Assembly: GCA_018648805.1 (NCBI GenBank)
Contig: JABGQM010000004.1
Location: 124,001 to 188,000, forward strand
DNA from: Verrucomicrobiota bacterium
GTDB lineage: Bacteria > Verrucomicrobiota > Kiritimatiellia > UBA8416 > JABMPJ01
Direction of reading: 5' to 3'
DNA: 64,000 nucleotides
How positions within the stretch are numbered: position 1 is the first letter of the stretch; every line of letters begins with the position of its first letter. A model generated the notes under the pieces. That model worked only from the letters and a program-made list of their open reading frames with translations, ran no database searches and was not told the origin of the DNA. The translations under genes and the position numbers were made by a program. Of the stretch, positions 1 to 8,184 are shown in pieces.

Positions 1-231
1 CTCTCACAGCTGGGGCTACTCAGCCGCTTTGTCGGCATGCTGACCGATAGTCGCTCGTTCCTCTCCTACACGCGCCACGAGTATTTCCGCCGTATCCTCT
101 GCAACATGCTGGGCAATGACATGGTCAACGGAATCATCCCGGACGATCTCGCGATGGTCGGCGCCATGGTCGAGCGCATCAGCTATCACAACGCGGCCGG
201 CTATTTCGGCTTTGACCTGCCTTCTCTCTAA
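1..231 (+). CDS. uxaC: Uronate isomerase, C-terminal part (5' end outside window)
   Basis: This is the 3' end of a gene that enters from the left edge. The open frame runs from base 1 to a TAA at 229-231 and codes for about 76 residues. The peptide contains the block [20 protein letters not shown] followed by RRILCNMLG, then [12 protein letters not shown] near the end. This is the characteristic C-terminus of glucuronate/galacturonate isomerase (amidohydrolase superfamily, EC 5.3.1.12). The enzyme converts D-glucuronate to D-fructuronate or D-galacturonate to D-tagaturonate in the cytoplasm. Together with the fucose genes near 51-56 kb it suggests use of acidic or algal/plant polysaccharide sugars, which is an inference. 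The methionine at 37 is internal and not a start. Confidence 0.9.
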   Translation, partial: LSQLGLLSRFVGMLTDSRSFLSYTRHEYFRRILCNMLGNDMVNGIIPDDLAMVGAMVERISYHNAAGYFGFDLPSL

Positions 232-240
232 GGATCCCGC

Positions 241-1428
241 ATGAAAAAGACAGCCAAGATCAACCTGCTGACGCGCGAGACGCCGTCCGAGCAGACCATG
301 GCGGCATCGCCGCCAACCATGACGCAGGGACAGCTGCAGCGCAACTACCAGTCGATCATCGACACACGGGCAATCTACTACCCGGTCGCCTACCAATTCC
401 TGCGCAAGCTGGGTCAGGGGCGGCAGGGGGCCGTCTTCCTGGGGTTGCGGCAGGGCGCGCGCGGCTGCATCACGGAGCATGCGATCAAGGTATTCGATCC
501 AAGCATCTACCGCAGTCCGGAGGAGTACTGGACCGATATGGGCCGTATTGCGTCGCAGATCTCCCATCTGCAACGGCTGCAAAGCCCCAACATCGTCACG
601 CGCCACACCTACGAAGAGACCTACGGCATCGGCTACGTGCAGATGGAGGCGGTCGACGGCATTGACCTGCGCACCTTTCTCTCGCGCAAGCATCTCGACC
701 TGGCCATGGAGCAGAGTACCGCCGGCGAAATGGCCGAGTTCACGCGCCTGCTCTTCCACCTGGAGGGCGACCGGATCAGCGTCCGCCCGGGATTGGCGCT
801 CTATATTCTGCGCGGGGTGCTGCGCGGACTCGAGCGACTGCATGCCATGAATTTTCTACATTCCGATGTGAAGCCGGCCAACATCATGTTCGACCGCCTG
901 GGTTACGTGAAGCTGATCGACTTCGGGCGCGCCGTGACCACAGGCGAGGAGATAAACTTCCTGTTCGGCTCGCCCCTCTACATGTCGGTTGAGACGCATG
1001 AGCGGCGGCCGAGCGGACCGGAGTCGGACCTCTTCAGCGTGGGACTGGTCGCCCTCGAGATGTTGCGCGGACGTCCCCTCCTTGACGACCCCAATCCGGG
1101 CGAGGAGAAACTTCTGGAGATGAAGCGAAGCCTCGCCACAGAGCTGCCCAACCTGTTGCCGTCCGAGGTAAGAGAGAACAGTGATATCGTCTCAATGGTG
1201 CGTAAGCTGCTGCATGCCAATCCGGCCGGCCGTTACGCCAACGCCAAGGAGGCCGATGCAGGACACGAAGGGCTGAGCCGTATTGACAAGCGTCGCGTGC
1301 GCGCGGGGCAGGATACCGAATACGAGCGCGTCCTCTCGGACTATCTCTCCAAGCTGGTCGACCTGCGCACCGACCGCATCGAACTCCCCGCCGAACACAC
1401 GGCTATCGCGAGTGATATACTCACCTAA
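241..1428 (+). CDS. Serine/threonine protein kinase with atypical HSD catalytic loop
   Basis: This 395-aa Hanks-type kinase starts 9 bases after the uronate isomerase stop. Visible kinase elements are a glycine-rich loop at 57-67 (LGQGRQGAVFL), the ATP-binding lysine in HAIKVF (K83), a catalytic loop HSDVKPAN at 207-214, DFG at 227-229 and SVE in place of APE near 249-251. The catalytic loop has Ser where most kinases have Arg (HRD), but the catalytic Asp209 and Lys211 are kept, so it should be active. Loss of that Arg is typical of kinases not regulated by activation-loop phosphorylation. No transmembrane segment or PASTA-type sensor is seen, so it is a soluble cytoplasmic kinase. Its substrate is unknown. 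The adjacency to uxaC may be only positional. Confidence 0.85.
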   Translation: MKKTAKINLLTRETPSEQTMAASPPTMTQGQLQRNYQSIIDTRAIYYPVAYQFLRKLGQGRQGAVFLGLRQGARGCITEHAIKVFDPSIYRSPEEYWTDMGRIASQISHLQRLQSPNIVTRHTYEETYGIGYVQMEAVDGIDLRTFLSRKHLDLAMEQSTAGEMAEFTRLLFHLEGDRISVRPGLALYILRGVLRGLERLHAMNFLHSDVKPANIMFDRLGYVKLIDFGRAVTTGEEINFLFGSPLYMSVETHERRPSGPESDLFSVGLVALEMLRGRPLLDDPNPGEEKLLEMKRSLATELPNLLPSEVRENSDIVSMVRKLLHANPAGRYANAKEADAGHEGLSRIDKRRVRAGQDTEYERVLSDYLSKLVDLRTDRIELPAEHTAIASDILT

Positions 1429-1449
1429 CGCTCCGCATAGGCAGCGTTA
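1426..1449. terminator. Hairpin between convergent genes
   Basis: A perfect 7-bp inverted repeat (TAACGCT / AGCGTTA) with a 10-base loop spans the junction between the kinase gene and the convergent TraB/GumN gene. It contains both stop codons. It has no clear U-tract, so a bidirectional terminator role is only a suggestion. Confidence 0.3.
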
Positions 1450-2334
1450 CAACTGCTTGAGTTGCAGGCCTTGTTTCTTGAGCAGGGCGACGAGGCCTTC
1501 TGTGCCGACGAGGTGGCCGGCACCCACAACGATCATGTGCACCTTGCCGGAGTCCAGCTGCTTGCGGATCAGGGGAATCCAGTTGTGGTTGCGATCGGTG
1601 ACGAGGCGTTTGTAGACCGTCGGATACTCCTTGAAGTTCTTAAGCAGAGCCGCTTCGAGCTTGGGTAAATCGCCCGTCGCCCAGGCCCCCACAACGGTGT
1701 CCATCTCATCCTCGATCGTGGCGATGTCCTTGAGGGTCTGGCGCACGAGCGCATCCTGATCGCCTGCGGCGATGGTGTCGAACAACTCCATCTGGTAGTC
1801 GAGGGTCTCGAGTCCGACAATCGGCTTGGCATCGGCCGTGGCACGGTTGAAGAAATGCCAGTCCAGGCCGTCAAACGAACTGAAACCAAGCGTCTGCAGA
1901 CGCGAAACGGTGATAGTCATGGCAAAGAACCACGGTTTGAAACCGTTGAACATGGCAATGTTCATGCCCATCTCGCCCAGTTGTTTCTGAGCCATGGCCC
2001 AGGTGGTCGCGCTCAAGGTGCCCTTGAGCGTCGCCCTGTCCTCGAGCATGCCTTTACGCATCATTTTCATCTGCGCGGCAGGATCACTTGCGGCAGCGAG
2101 GTCGGCCTCGAGCACGAGCACAGCCGAATCGGCATAGGCATCCTCGATCACGGCCGGCAGCGGATAGTGGCTCTTCTTGAGCAGGTGTACCGAGCCCTGC
2201 AGGTAAACATGGTGGGTGGCGTCGCTAACACGCCAGAGAGAGTGCGTATCCCCCGCCACGACCCGCCCCGGCAGTGCGGCCAGCGCAACGGTTAGCGTGG
2301 CCAGCCAGCCTGCCAGGAAACCGCGACGACGCAT
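1447..2334 (-). CDS. TraB/GumN family exported protein
   Basis: This 295-aa protein begins with MRRRGFLAGWLATLTVALA, an N-terminal export signal with a twin-arginine flavour. The mature part follows the TraB/GumN pattern: HSLWRVSD, the GSVH (GxxH) element in LQGSVHLLKK, the segment YADSAVLVLEAD, and a C-terminal GAGHLVG block. The fold is related to Tiki/erythromycin-esterase-like metal-dependent proteases, but the bacterial members have no agreed substrate. The start codon overlaps the upstream aldolase stop by one base (TGATG on the minus strand), so the two are probably translationally coupled. Location is likely periplasmic or membrane-attached. Confidence 0.85.
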   Translation of the reverse strand: MRRRGFLAGWLATLTVALAALPGRVVAGDTHSLWRVSDATHHVYLQGSVHLLKKSHYPLPAVIEDAYADSAVLVLEADLAAASDPAAQMKMMRKGMLEDRATLKGTLSATTWAMAQKQLGEMGMNIAMFNGFKPWFFAMTITVSRLQTLGFSSFDGLDWHFFNRATADAKPIVGLETLDYQMELFDTIAAGDQDALVRQTLKDIATIEDEMDTVVGAWATGDLPKLEAALLKNFKEYPTVYKRLVTDRNHNWIPLIRKQLDSGKVHMIVVGAGHLVGTEGLVALLKKQGLQLKQL

Positions 2335-3329
2335 CAGGACTCTTCCTGTGTCATCGCGTCATAGAACGAGACGTAGTCATCCGGAGCCTCGCTGGCACGC
2401 ATGGCAATCGCCGCGCGCGGATGCTGGTTGAGCTTGCCGGTGATGGCGTAAGGGATGCTGTAGCCCCAGTCAAGCTCCTGCTTGAGCGGAAGAAAGACGT
2501 CCTGAACGGTCTGCAGCACCGGACGCAACCGGAACTTGGGGTTGTGCAGGAAGCCGATCAGCAGCTCGAGCGGACAGTTGCCCGCGCCGCGACCGATACC
2601 GTTGAGGGTACCATCCAGCCGATTGGCGCCCGCGACAATGGCCTCGACCGTGTTGGCAAAGGCGAGCTGCTGGTTGTTGTGCCCGTGGAAACCGACCACC
2701 TTGTCGGTGCCCTCCATGGCTTTGACATAGAGCTTGGTGAAATTGCGCACCTGCTCAGAGTAGAGCGACCCGAAACTGTCAACCAGGTAGACGCCGGCCG
2801 CCTGGCTCTCGGCCGCGAGGGCCAGGGCCTGCTCAAGGTCGGGCATATTGACCGTCGAAACGGCCATCAGCTGCAGCATGGCTTCATAGCCCTTGTCGTG
2901 GGCATCCTTGACCATATCCAGTGCGGTCGGTATCTGATGGATGTAGCAGGCGATGCGATAGCAGTCGACCACGCTCTGCTCGCGCGGCAGAAAGTCTTCC
3001 TTGTAGTCGGTGCGTTCGGCATCGGCCATGACGGTGATCTTGGGGCCACCAGGCTCGTCTTCGATGATGCGCCGGATATCGTCCTCATTACAGAACTTCC
3101 ACTTCCCGTACGTGTCAGGCGAGAAGATACGCTTGGAGGCCTTGTAGCCGAATTCCACGTAGTCGACCCCTGCCGCGACGCCGGTGCGATAGACCGTACG
3201 CGCAAAATCATCATCGAAATGGTGATCGTTGATCAGGCCACCATCACGAATGGTGCAGTCTAAGATCTGGATTTCCGGACGGTAGGCCACCCAACGGGCA
3301 TTTGAATCTTCTGTGTTTTCACTGCTCAT
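2334..3329 (-). CDS. HMG-CoA lyase-like (DRE-TIM) aldolase family protein
   Basis: The 331-aa product belongs to the HMGL-like superfamily of TIM-barrel aldolases. It has the strand-1 motif LDCTIRDGG with the catalytic Arg-Asp, the later VVGFHGHNNQQLAFAN block whose HGHN supplies metal-binding histidines, and DGTLNGIGRGAGN. These match the 4-hydroxy-2-oxovalerate aldolase-like branch rather than isopropylmalate or homocitrate synthases, which are longer. The start at 3329 follows GGGGAAG on the minus strand and is preferred to a longer frame reaching 3440, whose extra N-terminus is unlike the family. It is coupled by a 1-base overlap to the TraB/GumN gene. No catechol-pathway partners are nearby, so the substrate is unknown. 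Members of this branch also occur in polysaccharide clusters. Confidence 0.75.
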   Translation of the reverse strand: MSSENTEDSNARWVAYRPEIQILDCTIRDGGLINDHHFDDDFARTVYRTGVAAGVDYVEFGYKASKRIFSPDTYGKWKFCNEDDIRRIIEDEPGGPKITVMADAERTDYKEDFLPREQSVVDCYRIACYIHQIPTALDMVKDAHDKGYEAMLQLMAVSTVNMPDLEQALALAAESQAAGVYLVDSFGSLYSEQVRNFTKLYVKAMEGTDKVVGFHGHNNQQLAFANTVEAIVAGANRLDGTLNGIGRGAGNCPLELLIGFLHNPKFRLRPVLQTVQDVFLPLKQELDWGYSIPYAITGKLNQHPRAAIAMRASEAPDDYVSFYDAMTQEES

Positions 3330-3493
3330 GAGCTCTTCCCCATTTCTTTTCCAAACAAAAAACAGCGGCCATTCTAGGCTGCGCGTCGCCGAATGTAAAC
3401 CACTACCATCCCATAAGCCCTGACACCGAACAACAAACATTCGACTTTGCTAACGATCTCGGCATCTGTTGCCCGACCTGTATTCGAGAATTC

Positions 3494-3669
3494 GACAGAA
3501 TGATTGCTCGTCGTCTGCGGGGGAGGATTCTCGCGCAAAGGCGCAAAGAGCGCCAAGGGGGGAGGGACCCGGGTTCTGCTGGGGGAGGTGACAGAATGAT
3601 GGGTGACAGAATGATGGGACTCGGCTTCTGCTGGGAACGGCAAAATCATTATGGGGCAAAATCATTATG
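3494..3669. repeat. Modular intergenic repeats, left group
   Basis: The gene-free stretch 3330-4006 holds no convincing coding sequence. Its left half carries GACAGAATGATTG (3494-3506), a CTCGTCGTCTGCGGGGG module, then GGATTCTCGCGCAAAGGCGC followed by AAAGAGCGCCAAGGGG. Next come two exact tandem copies of TGACAGAATGATGGG (3589-3603 and 3604-3618) and two copies of GGCAAAATCATTATG (3639-3653 and 3655-3669). The same modules recur on the other strand at 3882-3985. Confidence 0.8.
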
Positions 3670-3881
3670 ATAGGGTGGCAGTCGGAGTCTCTTGAATATG
3701 CGGGACGTTCTGTTTTGGTGGCCGCTGCGCGGCCTGTTTTGTTTCCTACAGGCAGATTGTCTCACCGACTCTTGGATCATCTGGGGCGAGAGAATTGATC
3801 ATTAACTCCGGCGTTCACCCTCGCAACCTACCCACATATGCGCCCCGCCCACATCTGCAATCCCGCCCCAACCCAGTCATA

Positions 3882-3985
3882 ATTATTCTGTCACCAATCA
3901 TTCTGTCAATTCCCCCACAGACGACGAGTTCCCCTTGGCGATCTTGGCGTCTTTGCGCGAGAATCCTCCCCTGCCGAAACCGAGT
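3882..3985. repeat. Modular intergenic repeats, right group (inverted relative to left group)
   Basis: This segment carries ATTATTCTGTCA and ATCATTCTGTCA (3897-3908), which are reverse complements of the TGACAGAATGAT unit. They are followed by CCCCCACAGACGACGAG and CCCCTTGGCGATCTTGGCGT leading into CTTTGCGCGAGAATCCTCCCC. Read on the minus strand these are the modules seen at 3494-3561, but in a different order. The region looks like repeated shuffling of small repeats, not one simple inverted duplication. It ends just before the patatin stop codon. Confidence 0.75.
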
Positions 3986-4006
3986 CCTGGCAGGCGATTA
4001 CGCAAC

Positions 4007-5353
4007 CTACTTCAGCGGCAACAGATGCCGGATCAGCTCATCGCGCTGCGCCGCCACGGCCGCGCGCCCGGCATCCATCAGCAACTGCTGCTCACGACGC
4101 GTGATGTTGAGGGATGTCGCCACCGCACGCGCCTCATGATAGAGCGCGATCATGGCCGCGGTGTCTTGGCGGCCCGGTGCCGGCCGCAGCGAGTCGAAGC
4201 TGAGCGTGATCACCTCGATCGGCGTCTGGCCCACCGCGTCACTGGCCGGAAGTAGGGAGCAGATGTTCGCATCCAGTCGATTGTGATCACTGTCGAGCGC
4301 GATATTCATGATGCGATAGCCCACCTGCGTGCCTGCGGGCGAGTGCTCGCGATGCGAATGCGGCCGCGATCCCCCTTTATAGGCATCGATAATCAGGAGC
4401 ACCTTCCTCTTGGCGCGGTCCTGCCGCAACAGCTCGATCGCCGTGCGATACCCCATGTTGTCGACCAGTCCGCCATCCATCAGGTGCAAATAGGGGTTGA
4501 GCGTGTCTGCGACCGGTGCACAGCGCAGCGTCGTGGCCGGGAACGCCACAGGAAACGATGCGCTCGCCTTCAGCCCCACTGCCAGGGGCAGGTCGTAGCA
4601 GGCCGCATCCAGCTCACGCTTTTTGAGGTGGTGGGTGTAGCCAATCACGCTATAGCGCGACAACATGTCCGGTGTAAACTGGAAGCGCGCCCCGTTTTCG
4701 TAGACCGTCGCATTGGCCACCCAGTAAGGCAGCCGCACGGCCTCGGTGCTGCCGGCAGGCCGAAAGACATCCCGCAGGGTCAGGCTCCGCTTCGCATCAC
4801 GGTACTTCGCGCCCAGCACGTAGCGATCCAGCTTGCGCTCAAAGATATCGCCGGCATCGGCCGAGCCCAGGCAACGCAGACACAACAGGCCGCCGAACAC
4901 CGTATCGTGATAGTCCCGTTCCAGGTTGACCTGCAGACGCCCGCGGTCGCGCCGCAGCGCATGCGCCAGCGAATACCCGGTCCGGCCGCCTGGAAGCTGC
5001 AGGTGATCGTGCAGCGTGGCCATGTAGACCCCCGCCGCAAAGCCGCCCCCCGATACCGTCGAGAGATAGTCGATCTCTTTCAGCAGGTCAAAGGCATCGG
5101 CGTCGGCCTCGAACGATTCCAGCGCCAGCAGCACTCCCATCGCAAAGTTGGCCGCGCGGTGGCCACCACCCGACATCGCCGCCGCCACGGCCAGTTCAGG
5201 ATCCTGCCCGTCGTCGCGATCCTGCACCGAGCGGTAGGCGTCCAGCTGCACCGTGGGCGGATCCTCAATCGGCAGGAGATGATCACGCGAGACATCGCGC
5301 AGACTCGAGCACCCCACCACCCCCGCCACGAACATCAGAAAAAAGGCTCGCAT
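4007..5353 (-). CDS. Patatin-like phospholipase lipoprotein
   Basis: The 448-aa product starts at 5353 with MRAFFLMFVAGVVGC, a short lipoprotein signal whose lipobox ends at Cys15. A longer frame exists, but its first 26 residues precede this signal and are rejected. Patatin features are the glycine-rich oxyanion block MSGGGHRAANF (60-70), the nucleophile elbow TVSGGG with Ser101, and the catalytic Asp in the DGG of LMDGGLVDNMG (Asp293). Patatin enzymes hydrolyse acyl esters of phospholipids with a Ser-Asp dyad. This one should be anchored to a membrane from the periplasmic side. The stop lies beside the repeat cluster, and the start is 7 bases after the cobalamin adenosyltransferase stop, so the two genes probably share a transcript. 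Confidence 0.85.
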   Translation of the reverse strand: MRAFFLMFVAGVVGCSSLRDVSRDHLLPIEDPPTVQLDAYRSVQDRDDGQDPELAVAAAMSGGGHRAANFAMGVLLALESFEADADAFDLLKEIDYLSTVSGGGFAAGVYMATLHDHLQLPGGRTGYSLAHALRRDRGRLQVNLERDYHDTVFGGLLCLRCLGSADAGDIFERKLDRYVLGAKYRDAKRSLTLRDVFRPAGSTEAVRLPYWVANATVYENGARFQFTPDMLSRYSVIGYTHHLKKRELDAACYDLPLAVGLKASASFPVAFPATTLRCAPVADTLNPYLHLMDGGLVDNMGYRTAIELLRQDRAKRKVLLIIDAYKGGSRPHSHREHSPAGTQVGYRIMNIALDSDHNRLDANICSLLPASDAVGQTPIEVITLSFDSLRPAPGRQDTAAMIALYHEARAVATSLNITRREQQLLMDAGRAAVAAQRDELIRHLLPLK

Positions 5354-5360
5354 CACGTGA

Positions 5361-5930
5361 CTACTCCCTCTCCCGCGACCAGGGCACATCATCCACGCCG
5401 TTGAGGTGGTTGCAGGTGCGCGCCAGCGCATAGAGATAATCCGAGAGTCGGTTGAGGTAGATCTGAATCTCGCGCAGATCGGTCTCGTCCACCTCCGCCA
5501 CCAGCGAGATCAGGCGACGTTCGGCGCGCCGGCAGACCGTGCGCGCCACATGCGCGGCGGCCGCCGCGCGACTGCCGCCCGGCAGAATGAAACCCGTCTG
5601 GGCCGGCAGCTCATCCAGCATGCGATCGATCGCCTGCTCCAGAGCCTCCGCCTCCGGCTTGCCCGGCGGCTTCAGTCCATAGGCCTCGGCCGTCGACTCC
5701 GTGCTCGCCAGGCGTGCCCCCGCATCCAACAGACGGCTCTGGACCCCGGCCAGCTCTGCCGCCAGCATGCTCTCGCCCAGCTCCGCGGCCACCATCCCCA
5801 GCCATGACCCCAGTTCGTCCACCGTGCCGTAGGTCTCCGTGCGCAGGCTGTCCTTGCGCACACGCTCCCCACCCAGCAAGCTGGTCTCCCCGGCATCGCC
5901 GCCCTTCGTATAGATTCGCCCTACCGGCAT
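5361..5930 (-). CDS. Cob(I)yrinic acid a,c-diamide adenosyltransferase, PduO type
   Basis: This 189-aa enzyme transfers the 5'-deoxyadenosyl group of ATP to cob(I)alamin or cobyrinic acid diamide. The start MPVGRIYTKGGDAGETSLLG carries the diagnostic N-terminal ATP-binding TKGGDxGxT motif. The C-terminus contains VCRRAERRLISL and YLNRLSDYLYALAR, both typical of the PduO/ATR five-helix bundle. A longer frame reaching 5987 adds residues not found in the family and is rejected. No other cobalamin synthesis or B12-dependent gene is in the window, and I saw no cobalamin riboswitch upstream. A salvage role is likely. Confidence 0.92.
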   Translation of the reverse strand: MPVGRIYTKGGDAGETSLLGGERVRKDSLRTETYGTVDELGSWLGMVAAELGESMLAAELAGVQSRLLDAGARLASTESTAEAYGLKPPGKPEAEALEQAIDRMLDELPAQTGFILPGGSRAAAAAHVARTVCRRAERRLISLVAEVDETDLREIQIYLNRLSDYLYALARTCNHLNGVDDVPWSRERE

Positions 5931-5983
5931 CGCGCCTCCTGACTGGCTGGTGTAGGCCACGACCCTACCCGTTGCACCGCACC

Positions 5984-6229
5984 CCATTCAAGAGCAAACC
6001 CGAATGGCACTAACTGAAGAGGTCCCGGCAGGGGAATTGAACACCCAATATCCAACACTCAAATCCAATGACCAAGTGCGTGCGGCTGGCGAATGGACAG
6101 CCCCAAGGCCTCCCATTCACTGTGTACGCTCACCTGGACATTGGATATTCCTTGTTGGGTGTTGGATATTGAAGATGCCGCAAGACCGTGACGGAACAGC
6201 TTAAGTCAGTGCCATTCAAGAGCAAACCC
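5984..6229. repeat. Dispersed intergenic element, copy 1, bounded by 18-bp direct repeats
   Basis: The element contains CAATATCCAACACTCAAATC and, further right, ACATTGGATATTCCTTGTTG then GGTGTTGGATATTG, so the two halves are inverted copies of each other. It is bounded by an exact 18-bp direct repeat CCATTCAAGAGCAAACCC at 5984-6001 and 6212-6229. Just inside, AATGGCACTAACT and AGTCAGTGCCATT form an imperfect terminal inverted repeat. Related elements are near 47.3 and 58.4 kb. Apart from this element, the spacer 5931-6353 shows nothing I can name. Confidence 0.8.
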
Positions 6230-6353
6230 CGGTGAGGATTCTGCGATGCGGAAACGACAGTGAGCAGTGGCGCTGCGTGGCTGTATGAGCTACTGTGTTT
6301 TGAGAAGCCCTATGGTATGAATGGGGTCAATACAGGGCCACACAGCACACGCC

Positions 6354-6638
6354 ATGAATGAACCGCCAACAGCACCTGAGAAAGCGCCGCTTGAGGGCAA
6401 TCCGGAAGATCTGGTACGCCTCGCCAATTGGCGTATGCCCTTTGGCAAATACAAGGGCACCGTGCTGGTGGATCTACCGGAACCCTACGTCGTCTGGTTC
6501 TTCAACAAGGGCCTCCCCAAGGGCAAGCTGGGCGAGCTGATGCAGACACTCTACGTGATCAAGGCCAACGGACTCGAGCCCTTGCTCGACCCCTTCCGCA
6601 AACAGACGGAGTCGAGCCCCTCACCCGGCAACCACTGA
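6354..6638 (+). CDS. DUF3820 family protein
   Basis: This small protein of 94 aa contains MPFGKYKGTVLVDLPEPYVV followed by WFFNKGLPKGKLGELMQ and KANGLEPLLDP. It is a close match to the DUF3820 (putative quorum-sensing-regulated virulence factor) family, which consists almost entirely of this motif. The biochemical role is not established; the compact FGKYKG core resembles nuclease-associated domains. The start at 6354 (MNEPPTAPEK) is preferred over an in-frame GTG/ATG-type start about 33 bases upstream, because the family begins shortly before the FGKYKG motif. It converges with the DEAD-box gene, one base apart. Confidence 0.85.
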   Translation: MNEPPTAPEKAPLEGNPEDLVRLANWRMPFGKYKGTVLVDLPEPYVVWFFNKGLPKGKLGELMQTLYVIKANGLEPLLDPFRKQTESSPSPGNH

Positions 6639-6639
6639 C

Positions 6640-7980
6640 CTAGCGTCTACGGCGCTGTTGCCCCTGACGGGAGCCCTGGGGCCGGTTGCGTTTGCCGCCG
6701 GGGCGGCCACTGCGACGCGGTCCACCGCCCTGTCCGCGACCGAAATTCGTGGGCGCAGGCTGGGTGGAACGGAAGGCCTCATCAGAGTGGTAGGCATGCT
6801 CCATCTCAGCCGGCACCTGCTGGCCCAGAAGCTTTTCGATGTCACGCAGGTAGGCCCGCTCTTCGCTGCAGCAGAATGAAATCGCGTCGCCGCCGGCCCC
6901 CGCGCGGGCGGTGCGCCCGATGCGATGCACGTAGGTTTCAGCTTCCATCGGCAGGTCGTAGTTGATCACGTGCGTGATGTCATCCACATCCAATCCGCGC
7001 GCCGCGACGTCGGTGGCCACCAGCACTTTGAAGCGACCGCTCTTGAAACCGTCCAGGGCGCGGGTACGTGCGCTCTGACTCTTGTTGCCGTGAATGGCCG
7101 CGCCCGAGATACCCTCTTTGCCGAGTCTCTCGGTCACACGATTGGCGATGTGCTTCATCTGTGTGAAGATCAGCGCCTTGCTGATCGACTGCTCATTCAG
7201 CAGCGACACCAGGAGCGCATCCTTGTCCTTCTTGCCTACGAAAAGCACCTTCTGATCAATCCGCTCCACAGCCGGCTTGTCAGGTTCGATCGTCACCATC
7301 ACCGGGTTGCGCACCATGGTCTGGGCCAGTTGCACCATCTTGGGTGGCAGGGTGGCCGAGAAAAAGAGAGTCTGGCGTTTGACGGGGATCTTCGACAGGA
7401 CCCGTTTGATGTCGGGGATGAAGCCCATATCGAGCATGCGGTCCACCTCATCCAGCACAAACACCTCCACCTCGCCGAGATGGATGAGGCCCTGCTGCAT
7501 AAGGTCGAGCAGGCGGCCCGGTGTGGCCACCAGGATATCAACCCCGCGATTCAAGACCTTCACCTGGTGAAACTGGTTCACCCCGCCAAAGATGACCGTG
7601 TGGCTGATCCGCAGGTGACGGCCGTATGTGCCGATGCTCTCGCCAATCTGTGCCGCCAACTCGCGTGTCGGCGCCAGGATCAGGGCCCGCGGCGTGCCCG
7701 CGGACGGGCGGCGCGACGTGGCATCCAGGCGCTGCAGCAGCGGCAGCGCGAAGGCAGCGGTCTTCCCGGTGCCGGTCTGGGCGCTGCCCAGGATGTCCCG
7801 CCCTTCCAGCAGGTGCGGAATGCACTGCTCCTGGATCGGCGTGGGGGTGACGTAGCCTTCGCTGGCCACGGCCCGCTGGATGTGGGTGTTCAATGCGCCA
7901 AAGACCCCTTCAAGGGGCTGACGCGACAAGGGTGCTTGGGGGGCGGTGCTTGCGCACCGTCCCTGTTTCTTTTCGTTCAT
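6640..7980 (-). CDS. DEAD-box ATP-dependent RNA helicase (RhlE-like)
   Basis: The 446-aa protein has all superfamily 2 helicase motifs: Q motif region PTPIQEQ (46-52), Walker A AQTGTGKT (67-74), PTREL (104-108), TPGR (153-156), Walker B DEVD (177-180), SAT (208-210), VATDVAARGLDV (321-332) and HRIGRTAR (352-359). The DEAD box reads DEVD, a tolerated variant. The C-terminal tail from about 412 is rich in Gly and Arg and ends in RRRR, as in RhlE-type helicases where such tails bind RNA non-specifically. The likely role is unwinding structured RNA in ribosome assembly or mRNA decay. The start at 7980 (MNEKKQGR) is chosen because the upstream frame extension is Cys/Trp-rich and unlike the family. 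Confidence 0.93.
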   Translation of the reverse strand: MNEKKQGRCASTAPQAPLSRQPLEGVFGALNTHIQRAVASEGYVTPTPIQEQCIPHLLEGRDILGSAQTGTGKTAAFALPLLQRLDATSRRPSAGTPRALILAPTRELAAQIGESIGTYGRHLRISHTVIFGGVNQFHQVKVLNRGVDILVATPGRLLDLMQQGLIHLGEVEVFVLDEVDRMLDMGFIPDIKRVLSKIPVKRQTLFFSATLPPKMVQLAQTMVRNPVMVTIEPDKPAVERIDQKVLFVGKKDKDALLVSLLNEQSISKALIFTQMKHIANRVTERLGKEGISGAAIHGNKSQSARTRALDGFKSGRFKVLVATDVAARGLDVDDITHVINYDLPMEAETYVHRIGRTARAGAGGDAISFCCSEERAYLRDIEKLLGQQVPAEMEHAYHSDEAFRSTQPAPTNFGRGQGGGPRRSGRPGGKRNRPQGSRQGQQRRRR

Positions 7981-8184
7981 GGTATTCCTGGTCCGGCGCT
8001 GTATAAGATCTCTACCCGCCGGACGCGTGGAAAAGAAACAACCGCGTTGATCGCGGCATAAACCACAGGGCAGAATCCCCGCGGCGCATGAGGTGATACC
8101 CGAACCCGCCTCCCAATGCAAGCCCCTTGTTTGGCCCTGATCTTTGAATCGCCAAGCCACCACCCCGCCGTGTAGGGTGTTCGC

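Noticed and set aside
16-843. Long minus-strand open frame opposite the uronate isomerase end and the kinase gene
   Set aside because: It lies antisense to a gene with clear kinase motifs, has no recognisable motif, and its composition follows the GC bias of the real gene.
3589-3669. Tandem units of 15 bp considered as a CRISPR array
   Set aside because: There are only two copies of each of two units, with no spacers of uniform length and no cas genes.
3795-4139. 114-aa open frame in the 3.3-4.0 kb spacer
   Set aside because: It consists largely of the repeat modules and runs into the patatin gene on the opposite strand; composition is not protein-like.
4283-5404. 373-aa plus-strand open frame opposite the patatin gene
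   Set aside because: It is antisense to a lipoprotein with full patatin motifs; the translation has no signal, motif or plausible ribosome-binding site.
6925-8061. 378-aa plus-strand open frame opposite the DEAD-box helicase
   Set aside because: All helicase motifs are on the minus strand; the plus-strand product is His/Gln-rich shadow sequence.
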